In this document: positions 26,681 to 36,821 of the stretch, piece after piece | Layout of the letters: every line of letters starts with the position of its first letter | Position numbering within the stretch: the stretch's first letter is position 1 | DNA from: Lachnospiraceae bacterium | Lineage (GTDB): Bacteria; Bacillota; Clostridia; Lachnospirales; Lachnospiraceae | Length of the DNA stretch: 64,000 nucleotides | NCBI GenBank assembly: GCA_017509985.1 | Contig: JAFWOE010000003.1 | Span: forward strand, 24,562 to 88,561 | Direction of reading: 5' to 3' | Notes under the pieces: generated by a model | Seen by the model: only the letters and a program-made list of their open reading frames with translations | The model's database searches: none | Told to the model about the DNA's origin: nothing | Translations under genes and position numbers: made by a program

Positions 26681-29137
26681 ATGGGCGAGGACACGATCGT
26701 AAAATTTGATTACAGCAATGTCCCGTATCTGAACACGGACATCTTTGCACCGGAGGAAAATGCTCCGGAGAGCCTCGCTGTGCCCGAAAAAGAAGAAAAT
26801 GTTCAGGAAAAACAGCCTGAAAGGCAGGCTGTTCCGGACAGCAGGGGTGATCTTTCCGGCAGTATGCCGGATACGGCCGTGATCGAACGTAAAATGGATC
26901 TCGGCATCGAGAACTTCGATGATTTTACGGATCCCGATGAACTGTATAAGGAACTGATCGCCCGGGTACGCAAATATCATCCGTCGGATGATATATCCGT
27001 GATCGAACAGGCTTATAAGCTGGCGCTGGCCGCGCACAAAGACCAGAAGAGAAAATCCGGCGAGCCCTATATCATTCATCCGCTGAGCGTTGCGATCATC
27101 CTGGCGGACCTGGAAATGGATAAAGAAACCATTGTCGCCGGCATTCTCCATGATATCGTCGAAGATACGGAGATCTCCATACAGGAGGTGGAAGCCCGCT
27201 TCGGGCATGAGACGGCTGCATTGGTCGACGGCGTTACCAAGCTGGGTGAGCTTAAGTATCAGGTCGACAAAGTCGAAGAACAGGCCGAAAATTTAAGAAA
27301 GATGTTCCTGGCTATGGCCAAGGACATCCGTGTCATCATCGTCAAGCTGGCCGACCGCCTGCACAACATGCGTACCCTGAAGTACATGACGCGTGAACAG
27401 CAGAAGGAAAAAGCGGAAGAGACGCTGGATATCTACGCACCGATCGCCCAGAGGCTCGGTATCTCCGCGATGAAGGTTGAGCTGGATGACCTGTCCCTGA
27501 AATATCTGGATCCGGAGATCTACTATAAGCTCGTTGCGGAGATCAACGAAAAGCGCGAAGAGCGCCAGCAGTATGTCGACATGATCGTGACGCGGATCAG
27601 CAAGAACATGGAAGACGCCGGCATTGAAGCCACGGTCAAGGGCCGTGCCAAGCATTTCTTCTCGATCTACCGCAAGATGGTCAATCAGAACAAGTCGATC
27701 GACCAGATCTACGACCTGATGGCCGTGCGCATCCTTGTGGATTCCGTCAAGGACTGCTATGCGGCGCTCGGAATCCTTCATGAGCTTTATACGCCGGTTC
27801 CGGGCCGTTTCAAAGACTATATCGCCATGCCCAAGCCCAACATGTATCAGTCCCTTCACAACACGCTGATCGGGCCGACGGGCAAGCCGTTTGAAGTACA
27901 GATCCGAACCTACGACATGCACCGCATCGCCGAATACGGTATCGCGGCGCACTGGAAATATAAAGAAGTCTCCGACGGAAAGACTTCTTCCGGAAACCAG
28001 GAAGAAGAAAAGATGAACTGGCTGCGGCAGATCCTCGAATGGCAGCAGGATATGTCAGACAATAAAGAGTTCATGAACCTCCTGAAGAGCGACCTGAATC
28101 TCTTTACGGAGAATGTATATGTTTTCTCCCCTGCCGGAGATGTAAAAACGCTTCCTGCAGGGTCCTGTCCGATCGATTTCGCCTATATGATCCATTCCGC
28201 GGTCGGCAATACCATGGTCGGCGCCAGGGTCAACGGAAAGCTCGTCCCGATCGAGACGAAGCTGAAGAACGGCGACCGTGTCGAGATCATCACTTCGCAG
28301 AATTCCAGGGGTCCGAGCCGTGACTGGCTGAAAGTCGTCAAGAGTCCGACAGCCAGGAACCGGATCAACCGCTGGTTCCGGAACGAATCGAGAGAGACCA
28401 ATATCCAGAAGGGCAGTGAAATGCTGGCCGGTTATGCCCGCAGCAAGGGCCGTTCCATTACGCCTCTTCTGAAGCAGGAATACATGGACGCGGTCGTTTC
28501 CAAATACGGTTTCCATGACTGGGAATCCGTACTGGCTGCGATCGGCCACGGCGGCCTGAGGGAAGGCCAGGTCCTGAACCGCCTGATAGAGATGTACGAG
28601 CGGGATCACTACAGTGAGATCACGGACGAAGATATCCTGAACAGCACCAGTTCGAGCACCGGAAAACCGGCCGCATCTCATAAGGGCAGCATAGTCGTTC
28701 ATGGGGCGCATGACGTTGCGGTGCGTTTTTCCAAATGCTGCAACCCGATCCCGGGTGACGAGATCGTCGGATATGTTACCAGGGGACGCGGAGTCACCAT
28801 CCACCGCACGGACTGCGTCAACGTCATCAACATGCCGGAATCGGAAAGAGGAAGGCTGATCGAGGCAGAGTGGCAGGCCGATGCCGCCGGAAGTGAAAAG
28901 TTCCTGGTCAGCATCAATATCTATACGAAAAACCGCACCGGCATCATTGTGGATATTTCCAAAGTGCTTACCGAAAGAAAGATCGATATAAAATCGCTGA
29001 ATGCCCGGGTCAGCAAGCACGGGACCGGGACCTTCGAAGTAGCCTTCGAAGTGGACAATACCGAGGAATTGAAGGTCCTGGCATCAAAACTGAGGCAGGT
29101 GGAAGGCGTAATCGATATAGAAAGGACAAAGGGATAA
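26681..29137 (+). CDS. Bifunctional (p)ppGpp synthetase/hydrolase (RSH)
   Basis: A long RelA/SpoT homolog of 818 residues controlling the stringent response. After a variable acidic N-terminal extension of about 85 residues it has the hydrolase HD domain with ILHDIVEDTEIS intact, the synthetase domain (GRAKHFFSIYRKM, IRTYDMHRIAEYGIAAHWKYK), a TGS domain (VYVFSPAGDVKTLPAGS), a zinc-finger-like CCNPIPGD segment and a C-terminal ACT domain. Intact motifs in both catalytic halves suggest a bifunctional enzyme. The stop abuts the next ATG. Confidence 0.95.
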   Translation: MGEDTIVKFDYSNVPYLNTDIFAPEENAPESLAVPEKEENVQEKQPERQAVPDSRGDLSGSMPDTAVIERKMDLGIENFDDFTDPDELYKELIARVRKYHPSDDISVIEQAYKLALAAHKDQKRKSGEPYIIHPLSVAIILADLEMDKETIVAGILHDIVEDTEISIQEVEARFGHETAALVDGVTKLGELKYQVDKVEEQAENLRKMFLAMAKDIRVIIVKLADRLHNMRTLKYMTREQQKEKAEETLDIYAPIAQRLGISAMKVELDDLSLKYLDPEIYYKLVAEINEKREERQQYVDMIVTRISKNMEDAGIEATVKGRAKHFFSIYRKMVNQNKSIDQIYDLMAVRILVDSVKDCYAALGILHELYTPVPGRFKDYIAMPKPNMYQSLHNTLIGPTGKPFEVQIRTYDMHRIAEYGIAAHWKYKEVSDGKTSSGNQEEEKMNWLRQILEWQQDMSDNKEFMNLLKSDLNLFTENVYVFSPAGDVKTLPAGSCPIDFAYMIHSAVGNTMVGARVNGKLVPIETKLKNGDRVEIITSQNSRGPSRDWLKVVKSPTARNRINRWFRNESRETNIQKGSEMLAGYARSKGRSITPLLKQEYMDAVVSKYGFHDWESVLAAIGHGGLREGQVLNRLIEMYERDHYSEITDEDILNSTSSSTGKPAASHKGSIVVHGAHDVAVRFSKCCNPIPGDEIVGYVTRGRGVTIHRTDCVNVINMPESERGRLIEAEWQADAAGSEKFLVSINIYTKNRTGIIVDISKVLTERKIDIKSLNARVSKHGTGTFEVAFEVDNTEELKVLASKLRQVEGVIDIERTKG

Positions 29138-29767
29138 ATGGCAGAACTCAAACTTTTCAAAATGGTGCTCGGCCCGATCGGGACGAATGTCTATTTTCTG
29201 ATGAACGAGGATACCAGACAGATGATCATCGTCGATCCGGCGGATGAGGCGCAGACGATCATCGAGAACGTCCGTGAATGCGGCGGGATCCCGGTCGCGA
29301 TCTATCTGACGCACGGCCATCATGATCACATCGAGGCCGCGGATGCGGTACGCAGGGAGTTCGATATCCCGGTCATCGCTCATGAAGAGGAGCAGACCGT
29401 CCTGAACGATCCGAGCCTCAACATGTCCGGATTCTACGGAACAAAAGTCAGCATCCAGGCCGATAAAACGGTTAAGGACGGGGATGAACTGGATTACGCC
29501 GGACTTCATTGTGTCGTCATGCATACGCCGGGCCACACCTGGGGCAGCGTCTGCTATTACTTCCCGGAGAACAAACTGCTGATCAGCGGGGATACGCTCT
29601 TCCAGTTTTCCTACGGACGCGTGGATTTTGCCACATCGAACGCTCAGGATATGCAGAACAGCATAAAGAGGATCCTGACCGAGCTGCCCGAGGATGTCAC
29701 GGCATGCCCGGGACATATGGGTTATACGACGATCCAGGCCGAAAAGAGGTACAACCCCCTTGCCTGA
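29138..29767 (+). CDS. MBL-fold hydrolase, glyoxalase II-like
   Basis: A compact 209-residue metallo-beta-lactamase-fold protein with THGHHDHIEAA (metal ligands), MHTPGHTWGSVCY and ISGDTLFQFSYGR. It resembles the YcbL/GloB-like hydrolases that lie next to the RSH gene and hemZ in many Firmicutes. The substrate is probably a thioester, but this is not shown. The start codon follows the RSH stop with no gap. Confidence 0.88.
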   Translation: MAELKLFKMVLGPIGTNVYFLMNEDTRQMIIVDPADEAQTIIENVRECGGIPVAIYLTHGHHDHIEAADAVRREFDIPVIAHEEEQTVLNDPSLNMSGFYGTKVSIQADKTVKDGDELDYAGLHCVVMHTPGHTWGSVCYYFPENKLLISGDTLFQFSYGRVDFATSNAQDMQNSIKRILTELPEDVTACPGHMGYTTIQAEKRYNPLA

Positions 29768-31235
29768 GATCCTTCTTTCCTTTAATGAAAAGAATTTTGA
29801 GTATGACGTTTACACGCTTGTGAAAGCGTTTTTTCCGCAGGCGAAGATCGCTGTTGTATACGAAGACGAAGAATCCGGAGAAGCCTCTCGTGACATGGAG
29901 ATGCATGTGAGGCGGACGACGGATTCTTATGTTTTTGCGATCAGAGAAGCCGGGAAGGAAGCATTAAGCTGCAGCAGGCCGGTGCCGGCAGACGCCGCGC
30001 GTTCCGAACAGAAGAATGCACTGAAACAGCTGGTCTATACGATGCTGAGGCAGGTCACCGGACGCGAACTCCCCTGGGGCGATCTGACGGGGATCCGGCC
30101 TGTAAGGATACCGATGGACCTGCTGGAGGCGGGCTGGAAAAATGCGGATATTGCCCGCTTTATGAGGGAAACCTATTTTACGAACAATAAAAAGACTGCA
30201 CTGGCCATTGCCGTTGCGAACCGCGAAAAGGACCTGCTTTCAAAGATCGAACCCGAAAACGGATACAGTCTTTATGTCGGCATTCCTTTCTGCCCGTCGA
30301 TCTGTCTGTACTGCAGTTTCGGCTCACACCCGATCGACAGGAACAGGCAGCTCGTAGAGCCGTATCTGGAAGCGCTGCACAAAGAGCTGGAGTTTCTGGC
30401 TGATGCCATGAAAGGACAAAAGCTGACGGCTGTCTATATCGGCGGGGGCACGCCGACTTCTGTGGAGGAAGACCAGCTGAAAGCCCTTCTGGAAAAGATC
30501 GGCACCGGATTCAACTGCTACGACCTGGCCGAATACACCGTCGAGGCGGGGCGTCCCGATACGGTCACGCCGGGCAGGCTTGCGGTTCTGAAGGAAGCCG
30601 GGGTCAGCCGGATCTCGATCAATCCGCAGACCATGAATCAGAAAACACTGGACCGGATCGGACGGCGCCATACCGTGGAACAGACCATCGGGGCTTTTGA
30701 CATGGCGCGAAGCGCGGGCTTTGACAATATCAATATGGATCTGATCGCCGGCCTTCCGGGAGAAGGGCCGGATGAAATGAGGGAAACCCTGGAGAAGATC
30801 GAAAAAATGGGTCCGGACAGCCTGACGATCCATTCGCTGGCTCTCAAAAGAAGCTCGCGCCTGAATTATGAGATAGAGGAATACTCGGACAGTGCGTTCC
30901 ATAATTCCGAGGAGATCATGGAGATGGCCGGCGCATCCGCCGCGCGGATGAATATGCATCCTTATTATCTGTACCGGCAGAAGAATATCGCCGGAAATCT
31001 GGAGAACGTCGGCTATGCCCGAGAGGGCTGCTTCGGGATCTACAACATCTTGATAATGGAAGAGAAGCAGAATATAATGGCATGTGGAGCCGGGGCGATC
31101 ACCAAATTTGTCCTCGGCGGACGAAGGATTGAGCGCGTCGCAAACGTAAAAGACGTCCGGAATTACATTGACCGGATCGATGAAATGATCGAACGAAAGC
31201 GCTCTGCGGTCGAAACATACAGTGGAATGAAATGA
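29760..31235 (+). CDS. hemZ: Coproporphyrinogen dehydrogenase-like radical SAM protein HemZ
   Basis: A radical SAM protein of the HemN/HemZ group with the cluster motif FCPSICLYC (Cys178, 182 and 185 counted from the chosen start) and the downstream YIGGGTPTS and RISINPQTMN motifs of HemN-like enzymes. A non-catalytic N-terminal domain of about 160 residues is typical of HemZ. The TTG at 29760 is preferred: it follows AAGAGG and gives the family N-terminus LPEILLSFNEKNFEYDVYT. It overlaps the upstream stop by 8 bases. True porphyrin activity in this organism is uncertain. Confidence 0.88.
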   Translation: MPEILLSFNEKNFEYDVYTLVKAFFPQAKIAVVYEDEESGEASRDMEMHVRRTTDSYVFAIREAGKEALSCSRPVPADAARSEQKNALKQLVYTMLRQVTGRELPWGDLTGIRPVRIPMDLLEAGWKNADIARFMRETYFTNNKKTALAIAVANREKDLLSKIEPENGYSLYVGIPFCPSICLYCSFGSHPIDRNRQLVEPYLEALHKELEFLADAMKGQKLTAVYIGGGTPTSVEEDQLKALLEKIGTGFNCYDLAEYTVEAGRPDTVTPGRLAVLKEAGVSRISINPQTMNQKTLDRIGRRHTVEQTIGAFDMARSAGFDNINMDLIAGLPGEGPDEMRETLEKIEKMGPDSLTIHSLALKRSSRLNYEIEEYSDSAFHNSEEIMEMAGASAARMNMHPYYLYRQKNIAGNLENVGYAREGCFGIYNILIMEEKQNIMACGAGAITKFVLGGRRIERVANVKDVRNYIDRIDEMIERKRSAVETYSGMK

Positions 31236-31293
31236 CCCGTTTCCCGAAGCGGTAAAGGGCAGAAAACAATAAGGAAATACAAGAGGAAAGATC

Positions 31294-32544
31294 ATGCAGT
31301 TAGTAAAAAAACCGGTAACCGGCATGAAGGATATCCTCCCGGCGGAGATGGCCGTCAGGGAGTATGTTCTCGAAGTGATGAGAAAGACATATCACAGCTT
31401 CGGCTTTGTGTCCATGGAAACGCCTGCAGTGGAACATCTCCAGAACCTGAATTCCAAACAGGGCGGTGAAAATGAAAAGCTCATCTTCAAGATCTTAAAG
31501 AGGGGCGAAAAGCTCAAACTGGAAGAAGCGAAAGAAGAGGCGGACCTGGTCGACGGCGGACTTCGCTATGATCTTACGGTGCCGCTCTGCCGCTATTATT
31601 CGAATCACGCGAATGAGCTCCCCATGCCTTTCAAGGCGCTGCAGACCGGTGACGTCTGGCGCGCGGACCGGCCCCAGAGAGGCCGCTTCCGCCAGTTCCG
31701 TCAGTGCGATATCGATATTATCGGCGACGACAGTTTCATTGCCGAGACCGAGCTGATTCTGGCAACGTCGACTTTCCTCGGAAAGATCGGATTTAAAAAT
31801 TTCACAATAAGGATAAATGACCGTCGTTTCCTCCGGGCAATGGCTGCCTACTGCGGATTTGAAAAGGAGCAGTTCGATACGGTCTTCATCATTCTGGATA
31901 AGATGGATAAGATCGGCCCGGAAGGCATAAAAAAAGAAATGACCGAAGAGGGATATCCCGCGGAAGCGATCGAAAAGCTCCTCGGCATGTTCGAAAAGAT
32001 CACACCGGACAAGGCGGGAATCCTTTATCTGAAAGAGCTGCTTGCCGGAGAACTGGAAGCCGGCGTCGCGGATAACCTGGTCACGATCATGGAGATGGCA
32101 GCCGGAGCCGGCACAGCGGACTTTAAGCTGGTGTTCGATCCGACGCTGGTCCGCGGCATGGGCTATTATACCGGACCGATCTTCGAGATCGGCATCGATG
32201 AATTCGGCAGTTCGGTCGGCGGCGGCGGAAGATATGATGAGATGATCGGCAAGTTTACCGGCAATCCGGTTCCGGCCGTCGGCTTCTCCGTAGGCTTCGA
32301 ACGGATCATCATGCTTCTGATGGAAAGCGGCTTTGAGATTCCGGACAGCCCGGAGAAAAAGGCGTATCTTCTGGACAAGCGCCTCACGGACGGGCAGGTT
32401 AAAAAGGTGATCGATACGGCAATGTCAGAGCGTACATCCGGACTGGAAGTGGCGATCGCGGTCATGAAGAAGAATAAGAAGTTCCAGAAGGACCAGCTGA
32501 ACGCCCAGGGATATGCGCAGATCGAAGAAATCTACGCGGACTGA
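31294..32544 (+). CDS. hisS: Histidyl-tRNA synthetase
   Basis: A class II synthetase of 416 residues. It begins MQLVKKPVTGMKDILPAEM, has motif 2 in TGDVWRADRPQRGRFRQF, the histidine-specific motif VRGMGYYTGPIFEI, and GGGGRYDEM in motif 3 context. An AAGAGGAAAG site precedes the ATG. The 58-base gap from hemZ is too short for a T-box leader. The C-terminal anticodon domain looks shortened, ending around residue 416. Confidence 0.94.
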   Translation: MQLVKKPVTGMKDILPAEMAVREYVLEVMRKTYHSFGFVSMETPAVEHLQNLNSKQGGENEKLIFKILKRGEKLKLEEAKEEADLVDGGLRYDLTVPLCRYYSNHANELPMPFKALQTGDVWRADRPQRGRFRQFRQCDIDIIGDDSFIAETELILATSTFLGKIGFKNFTIRINDRRFLRAMAAYCGFEKEQFDTVFIILDKMDKIGPEGIKKEMTEEGYPAEAIEKLLGMFEKITPDKAGILYLKELLAGELEAGVADNLVTIMEMAAGAGTADFKLVFDPTLVRGMGYYTGPIFEIGIDEFGSSVGGGGRYDEMIGKFTGNPVPAVGFSVGFERIIMLLMESGFEIPDSPEKKAYLLDKRLTDGQVKKVIDTAMSERTSGLEVAIAVMKKNKKFQKDQLNAQGYAQIEEIYAD

Positions 32545-32576
32545 TACGTCCGCAGGAATACAGGAGGATCGTTAAA

Positions 32577-34379
32577 ATGGCAGAATCAATGCAGGGCTTG
32601 AAAAGAACACACCGCTGCGCGGAAGTCACGGCAAAGGATATTGGAAAAAGCGTTACGCTGATGGGCTGGGTCCAGAAAGCCCGGAACAAGGGCGGTATCG
32701 TCTTTGTGGACTTAAGAGACCGCAGCGGGATCATACAGATCATCTTTGAAGACGGAGATATCAATGAAGAGTGCTTTGAGACTGCGGGAAAACTGCATGC
32801 GGAATATGTAATTGCAGTGCAGGGCGTAGTTGAGGAGCGCCGCGGCGCGGTCAACGAAAACCTGACGACCGGTGCCCTGGAAGTCCGGGCTTATATGCTC
32901 CGGGTCCTTGCCGAGGCAGAAACACCGCCGTTCCCCGTGGAGGAGAACAGCAGGACAAAGGAAGAACTTCGCCTGAAGTATCGTTATCTGGATCTCAGAA
33001 GACCGGACATTACCGCAAACCTGATGCTCCGCTCGAAGGTCACCATGCTCACCCGTGAGTTTATGGCAAAAGAAGGCTTCCTGGAGATCGAAACGCCGAT
33101 GCTCGGCAAGAGCACGCCGGAAGGGGCCAGAGACTATCTGGTGCCGAGCCGTGTGCATCCGGGCAGTTTTTACGCGCTGCCGCAGTCCCCGCAGCTGTTC
33201 AAGCAGCTGCTGATGTGCTCCGGATACGACCGTTATTTCCAGATCGCCCGGTGTTTCCGTGACGAGGACTTAAGAGCGGACCGGCAGCCGGAATTCACCC
33301 AGATCGATATGGAGCTTTCTTTCGTGGACCAGGAAGATGTCATGGACGTCAACGAACGCCTTCTGGCCTATCTGTTTAAAGAATGCCTGGGTGTTGATGT
33401 GCCTCTTCCCATACAGCGCATGCCCTGGCAGGAAGCCATGGACCGTTTCGGTTCCGACAAGCCCGATCTTCGATTCGGCATGGAGCTGAAAGATGTTACC
33501 GAGCTGGTAAAAGACTGCGGATTTTCCGTGTTCTCCAATGCGGCAGCCCTGCCGGACGGAACCGTCCGCGGCATCAACGCGGAAGGCATGGGCAATATGC
33601 CCCGGAAAAAGATCGACAAGCTCGTGGAGTTCGCCAAAGGCTATGAAGCAAAGGGCCTGGCGTATATTGCGATCGGGGAAGACGGAACGATCAAATCTTC
33701 CTTTGCAAAATTCTTTACGGAAGAAGAGACCGCCGGACTGATCAGGGCGATGGACGGAAAGAACGGGGACCTACTCCTTTTTGCCGCAGACCGCAAAAAG
33801 ATCGTCTGGAATGTTCTGGGCGCACTGCGCTGCGAACTGGCGGAAGAACAGGGCCTTCTCGATAAAAAAGATTTCCGCTTCCTGTGGGTAACGGATTTCC
33901 CGCTTTTGGAGTGGTCCGACGAGGAAAACCGTTTTACGGCCATGCACCATCCCTTCACCATGCCGAAAGAAGAGGACTGGGACAGGATCGATACGGATCC
34001 GGGCAGCGTCCGCGCGAAGGCCTATGACATCGTGCTGAACGGCGTGGAACTTGGCGGCGGATCGGTCCGAATCCATCAGAATGATATCCAGGAGAAAATG
34101 TTCGAAGTCCTTGGATTCACCAAAGAGCAGGCCTGGGAGCAGTTCAGCTTCCTTCTGGAAGCTTTTAAATACGGTGTTCCGCCTCATGCCGGACTGGCCT
34201 ACGGTCTGGACAGGCTGGTCATGCTGATGACCGGGGCGGATACGATCAGAGACGTTATCGCTTTCCCGAAAGTAAAGGACGCATCCTGCCTGATGACGTC
34301 CGCGCCGGGCATTGTATCGGAGGCGCAGCTTAAGGAACTCGGGATCGAGGTAACAGACACTAAGGAGAGTGAACAGTAA
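32577..34379 (+). CDS. aspS: Aspartyl-tRNA synthetase
   Basis: A bacterial-type AspRS of 600 residues. It has an N-terminal OB anticodon domain ([18 protein letters not shown]), motif 2 with [19 protein letters not shown], the bacterial GAD insertion in the middle, and the C-terminal ATP motif [19 protein letters not shown] precedes the ATG. It lies 32 bases after hisS, a common clostridial pair. Confidence 0.97.
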   Translation: MAESMQGLKRTHRCAEVTAKDIGKSVTLMGWVQKARNKGGIVFVDLRDRSGIIQIIFEDGDINEECFETAGKLHAEYVIAVQGVVEERRGAVNENLTTGALEVRAYMLRVLAEAETPPFPVEENSRTKEELRLKYRYLDLRRPDITANLMLRSKVTMLTREFMAKEGFLEIETPMLGKSTPEGARDYLVPSRVHPGSFYALPQSPQLFKQLLMCSGYDRYFQIARCFRDEDLRADRQPEFTQIDMELSFVDQEDVMDVNERLLAYLFKECLGVDVPLPIQRMPWQEAMDRFGSDKPDLRFGMELKDVTELVKDCGFSVFSNAAALPDGTVRGINAEGMGNMPRKKIDKLVEFAKGYEAKGLAYIAIGEDGTIKSSFAKFFTEEETAGLIRAMDGKNGDLLLFAADRKKIVWNVLGALRCELAEEQGLLDKKDFRFLWVTDFPLLEWSDEENRFTAMHHPFTMPKEEDWDRIDTDPGSVRAKAYDIVLNGVELGGGSVRIHQNDIQEKMFEVLGFTKEQAWEQFSFLLEAFKYGVPPHAGLAYGLDRLVMLMTGADTIRDVIAFPKVKDASCLMTSAPGIVSEAQLKELGIEVTDTKESEQ

Positions 34380-34380
34380 A

Positions 34381-36327
34381 ATGACAGAAAAACACGGCAA
34401 CCTTTCAATCAACAGCGAAAATATCTTTCCTATCATCAAAAAATGGATGTATTCCGATAAGGATATTTTCGTGCGTGAGATGATCAGCAACGCCAGCGAT
34501 GCGATCACAAAAAGAAAAAAGCTGGCACTGGCCGGGGAATGTGAGCTTCCGGAAGACTATAAGCCGCAGATCCGGGTCATTGTGGATGATAAGGAAAGAA
34601 CGTTGAAGTTTATCGATAACGGGCTCGGGATGACAGCGGATGAGGTGGAAGAGTATATCACCCAGATCGCTTTTTCCGGCGCGACGAAGTTTCTGGAACA
34701 GTATAAGGACAAGGCGGACGCCGATCAGATCATCGGACATTTCGGCCTGGGCTTTTATTCCGCGTTCATGGTCGCGGATGAGGTAAAGATCGAGACCCGT
34801 TCTTATATAGAAGGCGAGCCGGCCGTAGTCTGGACATGCGACGGCGGTACGGAATATGAAATGCAGGAGGGTGAAAGAGAAGAAGTCGGCACGACGATCA
34901 CGCTTTCACTGATGGAAGACTCCTATGAATTCTCCAACGAATACCAGGTAAGGGAGACGCTTCAGAAGTACTGCAGCTTCATGCCTTATGAGATCTTTCT
35001 GACCAGGGAAGGCGCAGCGCCGGTCATGGAGATAGACGAGAACGGCGAAGAGCACGAAAAGGCTCCGGTACCGGTAAACGATACCGACCCGCTCTGGAAC
35101 AGGCATCCCAACGAGTGCACGGAAGAGCAGTATAAGGAATTCTACCGGAAGGTCTTCAACGATTATAAAGAACCGCTTTTCTGGATCCATCTGAACATGG
35201 ATTATCCTTTCAACTTGAAAGGCATCCTTTACTTCCCGAGGATCAATACCGAGTACGAGTCGATCGAAGGAAAGATCAAGCTTTACAACAACCAGGTGTT
35301 TATTGCGGATAATATCAAGGAAGTGATCCCGGAATACCTCCTCCTGCTCAAGGGAGTGATCGACTGCCCGGATCTGCCGCTGAACGTTTCAAGAAGTGCG
35401 CTGCAGAACGACGGTTTTGTCACGAAGATCTCCGACTATATCTCAAAGAAAGTTGCCGACAAGCTTTCCGGCATGTGCAAGGTCTCCAGAGAGGAGTATG
35501 AAAAGTACTGGGATGACATCCAGCCTTTTGTCAAGTACGGCTGCCTGAAGGACCCGAAGTTCGCGGAGAAGATGATGGACTACATCCTGTACATCGATCT
35601 GGACGGCAAATACCTTACACTCGACGAACTGGTGCCGAAAGAGGATCAGACCAGGAAAGAAGAAACAGAAGAGGCTGCGAAGGAAGGAACGGAAAAAGAG
35701 GCCGAAACCGCTTCAGAAACGAAAGAAGCCGGTCCGAAAGAGATCTTCTATGTTACGGATAAGAACCGTCAGAGCCAGTATATCAACATGTTCCGTGAAG
35801 AAGGAAAAAATGCGGTGATCCTCCGGCATACGATCGATCTTTCGTTCATCTCCCTGGTGGAAGACCAGAAGAACAACATTCATTTCCGCAGGATCGATTC
35901 CGGCATCGACGAGGACCTGAAGAACGGAGAGGAGATCTCCGAGGAAGATGCCAGTGAACTGCAGGAGATCTTCCGCAAGGCTCTGGATGACGGACAGCTT
36001 AAGGTCTCAGTGGAAAATCTCAAAAACGATACCCTGGCTTCCGTGATCGTGCTTTCCGAAGAAGAACGCAGGATGCAGGAGATGATGAAGCTCTACGGCA
36101 TGTCCGAAGAAGAGATCGGGAGCCTCGGAGCCAAACCGTCCCTGGTGCTGAATAAAAAGCATCCGCTGGTAAGCTACATCCTGGAGCATAAGAAAAGCAA
36201 AAACGCGAAGCTTGTAGCCGAACAGCTGTATGATCTCGCGACGCTGGCCAACCGTCCGCTGAATCCGGAAGAGATGACCCGGTTCGTGGAGCGCAGCAAC
36301 GAGATCATGATGAAGATCCTGAAGTAA
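34381..36327 (+). CDS. htpG: Chaperone protein HtpG (Hsp90)
   Basis: An Hsp90 ATPase chaperone of 648 residues. The N-terminal GHKL fold has EMISNASDA, DNGLGM and GHFGLGFYSAFMVAD; the middle domain carries NVSRSALQND with the ATP-sensing arginine. A Lys/Glu-rich insertion lies near residues 420-460 (EETEEAAKEGTEKEAETASE). The ATG at 34381 is one base after the aspS stop; AAGGAG lies 12 bases upstream. A GTG four codons earlier is an alternative. Confidence 0.95.
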   Translation: MTEKHGNLSINSENIFPIIKKWMYSDKDIFVREMISNASDAITKRKKLALAGECELPEDYKPQIRVIVDDKERTLKFIDNGLGMTADEVEEYITQIAFSGATKFLEQYKDKADADQIIGHFGLGFYSAFMVADEVKIETRSYIEGEPAVVWTCDGGTEYEMQEGEREEVGTTITLSLMEDSYEFSNEYQVRETLQKYCSFMPYEIFLTREGAAPVMEIDENGEEHEKAPVPVNDTDPLWNRHPNECTEEQYKEFYRKVFNDYKEPLFWIHLNMDYPFNLKGILYFPRINTEYESIEGKIKLYNNQVFIADNIKEVIPEYLLLLKGVIDCPDLPLNVSRSALQNDGFVTKISDYISKKVADKLSGMCKVSREEYEKYWDDIQPFVKYGCLKDPKFAEKMMDYILYIDLDGKYLTLDELVPKEDQTRKEETEEAAKEGTEKEAETASETKEAGPKEIFYVTDKNRQSQYINMFREEGKNAVILRHTIDLSFISLVEDQKNNIHFRRIDSGIDEDLKNGEEISEEDASELQEIFRKALDDGQLKVSVENLKNDTLASVIVLSEEERRMQEMMKLYGMSEEEIGSLGAKPSLVLNKKHPLVSYILEHKKSKNAKLVAEQLYDLATLANRPLNPEEMTRFVERSNEIMMKILK

Positions 36328-36337
36328 AGAAATCTGA

Positions 36338-36366
36338 TTGCATTTTTTTCGGCTATCGGCTATATT
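36338..36366 (+). promoter_or_regulatory. Sigma-A promoter of the 98-residue membrane protein gene
   Basis: TTGCAT at 36338-36343 and TATATT at 36361-36366 with a 17-base spacer, about 50 bases before the ATG at 36421. Confidence 0.75.
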
Positions 36367-36420
36367 ACTTTTTAGCGCATTATCCTGCGCAAATGACAGA
36401 AGCAGTAAAAGGAGTCCGTC

Positions 36421-36717
36421 ATGAGTCAGAAGAAAGTTGACGCATATAAACAGAATAAAAAGAACAGGGCGAATGAAAGCCGGAATGCGGTCCGCCGCCG
36501 CCGTCTTGAGATCGGTATCGTCCTTGTGGTGATCGCCGTGGGACTGGTATGGTTTATCGTTGCCGGAGTTTCCAATTCTTCCGGAAAGCAGAAAAACGTT
36601 TCGATCAATACCGAAGCGATCGACAACTATGGCAATGAGCTTCAGACCGTTCTCATTGCCGGCGATGGAGAAACCGACGCTGAGCCGGCTGTTGATGCCG
36701 CAGACGCCGGAAATTAA
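36421..36717 (+). CDS. Small single-pass membrane protein
   Basis: A 98-residue protein starts MSQKKVDAYKQNKKNRANES. A very basic segment (RRRRLE) precedes one hydrophobic helix (about 30-51), and the outside tail is acidic. The opening motif resembles a small protein family common in Lachnospiraceae with no known role. AAAGGAG is well placed before the ATG. It has its own promoter and terminator. Confidence 0.75.
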   Translation: MSQKKVDAYKQNKKNRANESRNAVRRRRLEIGIVLVVIAVGLVWFIVAGVSNSSGKQKNVSINTEAIDNYGNELQTVLIAGDGETDAEPAVDAADAGN

Positions 36718-36737
36718 CAGGATCAGGCATGCGTTGA

Positions 36738-36770
36738 AATACAGGATCCCGGACGGATCCTGTATTCTTT
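36738..36770 (+). terminator. Terminator after the 98-residue protein gene
   Basis: A 12-base-pair stem AATACAGGATCC with its complement, a five-base loop CGGAC, then CTTT. Confidence 0.75.
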
Positions 36771-36821
36771 AATAAGTTTAATGGGGTGTATGAAGACCCC
36801 GGATTCAGCAAGGAGGACAAC

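Noticed and set aside
31236..31293. T-box leader before hisS, also looked for before argS and aspS
   Set aside because: The gaps are only 32 to 58 bases, and no specifier stem or T-box sequence is present.
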